A stretch of DNA of 64,000 nt, from positions 136,244-200,243 of the forward strand of contig JADJZF010000009.1 in NCBI GenBank assembly GCA_016719395.1, written 5' to 3'. Made by a program: the position numbers and the translations under genes. Below, in pieces: positions 62,072 to 64,000 of this stretch (within the stretch, counting starts at the first letter, position 1; every line of letters begins with the position of its first letter). The stretch comes from Candidatus Amarobacter glycogenicus (GTDB lineage: Bacteria > Chloroflexota > Dehalococcoidia > Tepidiformales > Tepidiformaceae). Below the pieces are notes generated by a model. The model was not told the origin of the DNA and did no database searches. It was given only the letters and a program-made list of their open reading frames with translations.

Positions 62072-63121
62072 ATGCGAAGGCTGTGCCTGCCCGTCCTCAT
62101 CCTCGCCCTCACCGCCTTCGCGGCGCTCCCCGCCCTCGCCTGCGGCGATGACGGCGGCGACTCGCTCACGCTCATCACCCACGACTCGTTCAACCTCAGC
62201 GAAGAACTCATCAAACAGTTCGAATCCGAGAACCACGTAACGGTGAGGCTCCTCCCGAAGGGCGATGCCGGCTCCATGCTTACCGCCCTCATCCTCACGA
62301 AGCGCAACCCCGAGGGCGATGTCGCCTTCGGGGTCGACAACACCCTGCTCTCGCGCGCGCTGGATGAAGGCGTTTTCGCGGCCTACACCTCGCCGCTCAC
62401 CATCAAGGTGCCGGCCGACCTGCGCGGCGAGGGTTCGAACTTGGTGACCCCGATCGACTACGGTTACGTCAACTTTAACTACGACATCGAAGCGCTCAAG
62501 AAACTCAACATCGAGCCGCCGAAGAAGCTCGAAGACCTGACCGACGCGAAGTACCGCGGCCTCGTCGTCGTCGAGAACCCCGCCTCCTCATCGCCGGGCC
62601 TCGCCTTCCTCATCGCAACCGTGGATTACTTCGGCGAAAGCGCCTACCTGAACTGGTGGAAGGCGATGCGCGCCAACGACATGAAGGTGGTCGACGGCTG
62701 GGAGACGGCCTACTACACCAACTTCTCCCTCGCCGGGGGCAGCCAGCCGATCGTGCTCAGCTATGCGACCAGCCCGGCCTTCGAACAGCTCTTCGCCGAT
62801 CCGCCCCGCAAGGACGCGCCGACGGCCAACATCCTGGTGGCAAAGGGAGTGTTCCGGCAGGTCGAGTACGCCGGGGTGCTGAAGGGCGCCAAAAACGAAG
62901 CGCTCGCACAGAAGTTCATCGATTTCCTGTTGAGCGTGCCGGTGCAGGAGGATATCCCCGGCCAGATGGCGGTCTACCCGGTGAACCAGGATGCGAACGT
63001 GCCCGAAGCCTTCGTAACGTTCTCGAAGGTCGAAGTCGCGCCCGCCGCCGTCAGTGCCGAGGTCATCGCCGCAAAGAGGACTCAGTGGATCGAAGCGTGG
63101 ACGAAGGCGGTCCTTCGCTGA
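62072..63121 (+). CDS. thiB: Thiamine/iron-type ABC transporter substrate-binding lipoprotein
   Basis: 349 aa from ATG 62072, AAGGAG 6 nt upstream. Lipobox ALAC (Cys24), then a periplasmic-binding fold: SLTLITHDSFNLSEELIKQFESENHVTVRLLPKGDAGSMLTALILTKRNPEGDVAFGVDNTLLSRALDEGVF, PIDYGYVNFNYDIEAL, ASSSPGLAFLIATVDYFGE. The GDAGSMLTALIL and VDYGYV patterns match ThiB. The TPP riboswitch upstream supports thiamine, thiamine phosphates or TPP as ligand. Works with the permease that follows. Confidence 0.92.
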   Translation: MRRLCLPVLILALTAFAALPALACGDDGGDSLTLITHDSFNLSEELIKQFESENHVTVRLLPKGDAGSMLTALILTKRNPEGDVAFGVDNTLLSRALDEGVFAAYTSPLTIKVPADLRGEGSNLVTPIDYGYVNFNYDIEALKKLNIEPPKKLEDLTDAKYRGLVVVENPASSSPGLAFLIATVDYFGESAYLNWWKAMRANDMKVVDGWETAYYTNFSLAGGSQPIVLSYATSPAFEQLFADPPRKDAPTANILVAKGVFRQVEYAGVLKGAKNEALAQKFIDFLLSVPVQEDIPGQMAVYPVNQDANVPEAFVTFSKVEVAPAAVSAEVIAAKRTQWIEAWTKAVLR

Positions 63122-64000
63122 CGGCCGGCGCATTTCGGCGCGGCGCGGCTGTTGCTCCTCGTCCCGCCCGCCTGCTCGCGGCCTTCCTCGCCTACCCGCT
63201 CCAGGGCATCCTCCGCGAGTCGTTCCAGAGAGACGGCGGCATCGGCCCCCTCTTCGAAGACAGCTACTACCTGGAGCGCGGCTGGTTCACGCTCTGGCAG
63301 GCCGCTGCCTCGTCCCTGCTCACGCTGCTCCTCGCGGTGCCCCTCGCCTGGCTGCTCGCCTGCCACGCCTTCCCCGGCAAGCGGACGATCGAAGCGGTCC
63401 TGATGGTGCCATTCGTGCTCCCGACGATCGTGGTGGCGGTCGCCTTCTCGGCGTTGATCGGCCCTTCTGGCGTGGCGAACGACCTGTTGACCCGGATCCC
63501 CGGCATCGAAGAGCCGCCAATCCGCATCCTCAATACCGTCTGGGCGATCCTGCTGGCCCATGTCTTCTACAACGTTGCCGTTGCGGGACGGATCATCGCC
63601 ACCGGCTGGCGCGGCCTGGACACCCGCGTCGAGGAGTCCGCCGCCATGCTCGGCGCTGGACCGGTAGCGCGCTTCGTCCTCGTCACGCTCCCGGCGCTGC
63701 GGAACTCCCTGCTCGCCGCCGGCTCGCTCGTATTCCTCTTCTGCTTCACCAGCTTCGGCGTCGTCCTCATTCTCGGCGGGCCCCGGTTCGGCACGCTCGA
63801 GACTGAGATCTACCGCGAATCGCTCTTCCTCTTCCGCCTCCCGGTCGCGGCGGCACTCGCCATCGTCCAGATGGTGGTCACCTTCGCCGCTATCGTCATC
63901 AATGCCCCGCTTTCAACAGACCCACCCCCAGCGGACCGAGAGGCACGCTCGACCACGCCACAGGACCGGAAGTCCGCGGCCCTCCGGAGCAGCCATCCTC
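63085..64000 (+). CDS. thiP: Thiamine ABC transporter permease, N-terminus uncertain, runs off window
   Basis: Open from GTG 63085 to the window end (305 codons so far). It contains FTLWQAAASSLLTLLLAVPLAWLLACHAFPGKRTIEAVLMVPFVLPTIVVAVAF, the EAA loop EESAAMLGAGPVARFVLVTLPALRNSLLA, and several helices of a BPD permease, first half of the two-domain ThiP/FbpB-like fold. The first helix is split: GAARLLLLVPPAC is encoded one frame off, and LLAAFLAYPLQGILRESF is in the main frame, so an indel near 63165-63172 is likely. Overlaps the thiB end. Mediates thiamine uptake across the membrane. Confidence 0.87.
   Translation, partial: MDRSVDEGGPSLTAGAFRRGAAVAPRPARLLAAFLAYPLQGILRESFQRDGGIGPLFEDSYYLERGWFTLWQAAASSLLTLLLAVPLAWLLACHAFPGKRTIEAVLMVPFVLPTIVVAVAFSALIGPSGVANDLLTRIPGIEEPPIRILNTVWAILLAHVFYNVAVAGRIIATGWRGLDTRVEESAAMLGAGPVARFVLVTLPALRNSLLAAGSLVFLFCFTSFGVVLILGGPRFGTLETEIYRESLFLFRLPVAAALAIVQMVVTFAAIVINAPLSTDPPPADREARSTTPQDRKSAALRSSHP

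Noticed and set aside
1..64000. Search for tRNA, rRNA, CRISPR and transposase genes
   Set aside because: No cloverleaf with a GTTCGAnnC-type arm, no rRNA-like block, no regular repeat-spacer series and no transposase motif was recognised by eye; a covariance-model scan would settle this.

Overview
The window is high-GC bacterial DNA with closely packed genes, many joined by 1-4 nt ATGA/GTGA overlaps. The gene set fits a Gram-positive-type or monoderm lineage: a complete-looking dcw cluster with mraZ, murB and ddl, the AzlCD and QacA families, and long RmlA. Many genes also carry a TANNNT promoter box 6-8 nt before the start codon, which implies leaderless mRNAs. I favour Chloroflexota (Dehalococcoidia/Tepidiformia-like), but this is inference from gene style and not from a marker-gene tree.

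Layout. 1-13 kb (minus strand) is the cell-wall/division operon mraZ-rsmH-ftsL-ftsI-murF-mraY-murD-ftsW-murG-murC-murB-ddl. It is driven by a TTGACA-N17-TACAGT promoter with a three-box MraZ-type operator, and murE is absent. 13-24 kb holds moaB/mog, trmD, a small phosphatase, a DevC-like ABC exporter pair, a WecA-like transferase, two glycosyltransferases, rmlA and rmlB (joined by an apparent deletion), an EEP-family nuclease/phosphatase and moeA. 24-28 kb holds a stand-alone Lrp ligand-binding domain. It is followed by a two-component system whose sensor has an Asp/Glu/His-rich extracytoplasmic loop. That system is divergent from a secreted protein with a similar acidic tail, a small anchored protein and a ferric-reductase-like haem membrane protein. 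28-40 kb holds an RNase Z-like hydrolase, a thioredoxin-NHL lipoprotein, pheST, a BNR-repeat lipoprotein, secA and azlCD. 40-46 kb holds an ABC-2 exporter, an SDR, a QacA-type efflux pump, a universal stress protein and a SPFH protein. 46-55 kb holds a large DUF4011-helicase-nuclease, glucokinase, a CAP-domain protein, cysE and others. 55.3-57.2 kb is a lower-GC block carrying a LuxR-type regulator, a metzincin protease and a secreted protein. It is bracketed by 71-bp direct repeats. 57-64 kb holds asparagine synthetase, a 3-hydroxyacyl-CoA-type SDR, dCMP deaminase, a broken GGDEF gene, and a TPP riboswitch controlling thiB-thiP.

Several unrelated genes show single-base frameshifts (murD, a GT2 transferase, the helicase, a hypothetical protein, the GGDEF gene, possibly murG and thiP). 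At least some lie in G/C runs, so I suspect assembly or base-calling errors, although some may be real decay. No tRNA, rRNA, CRISPR array or transposase was found.
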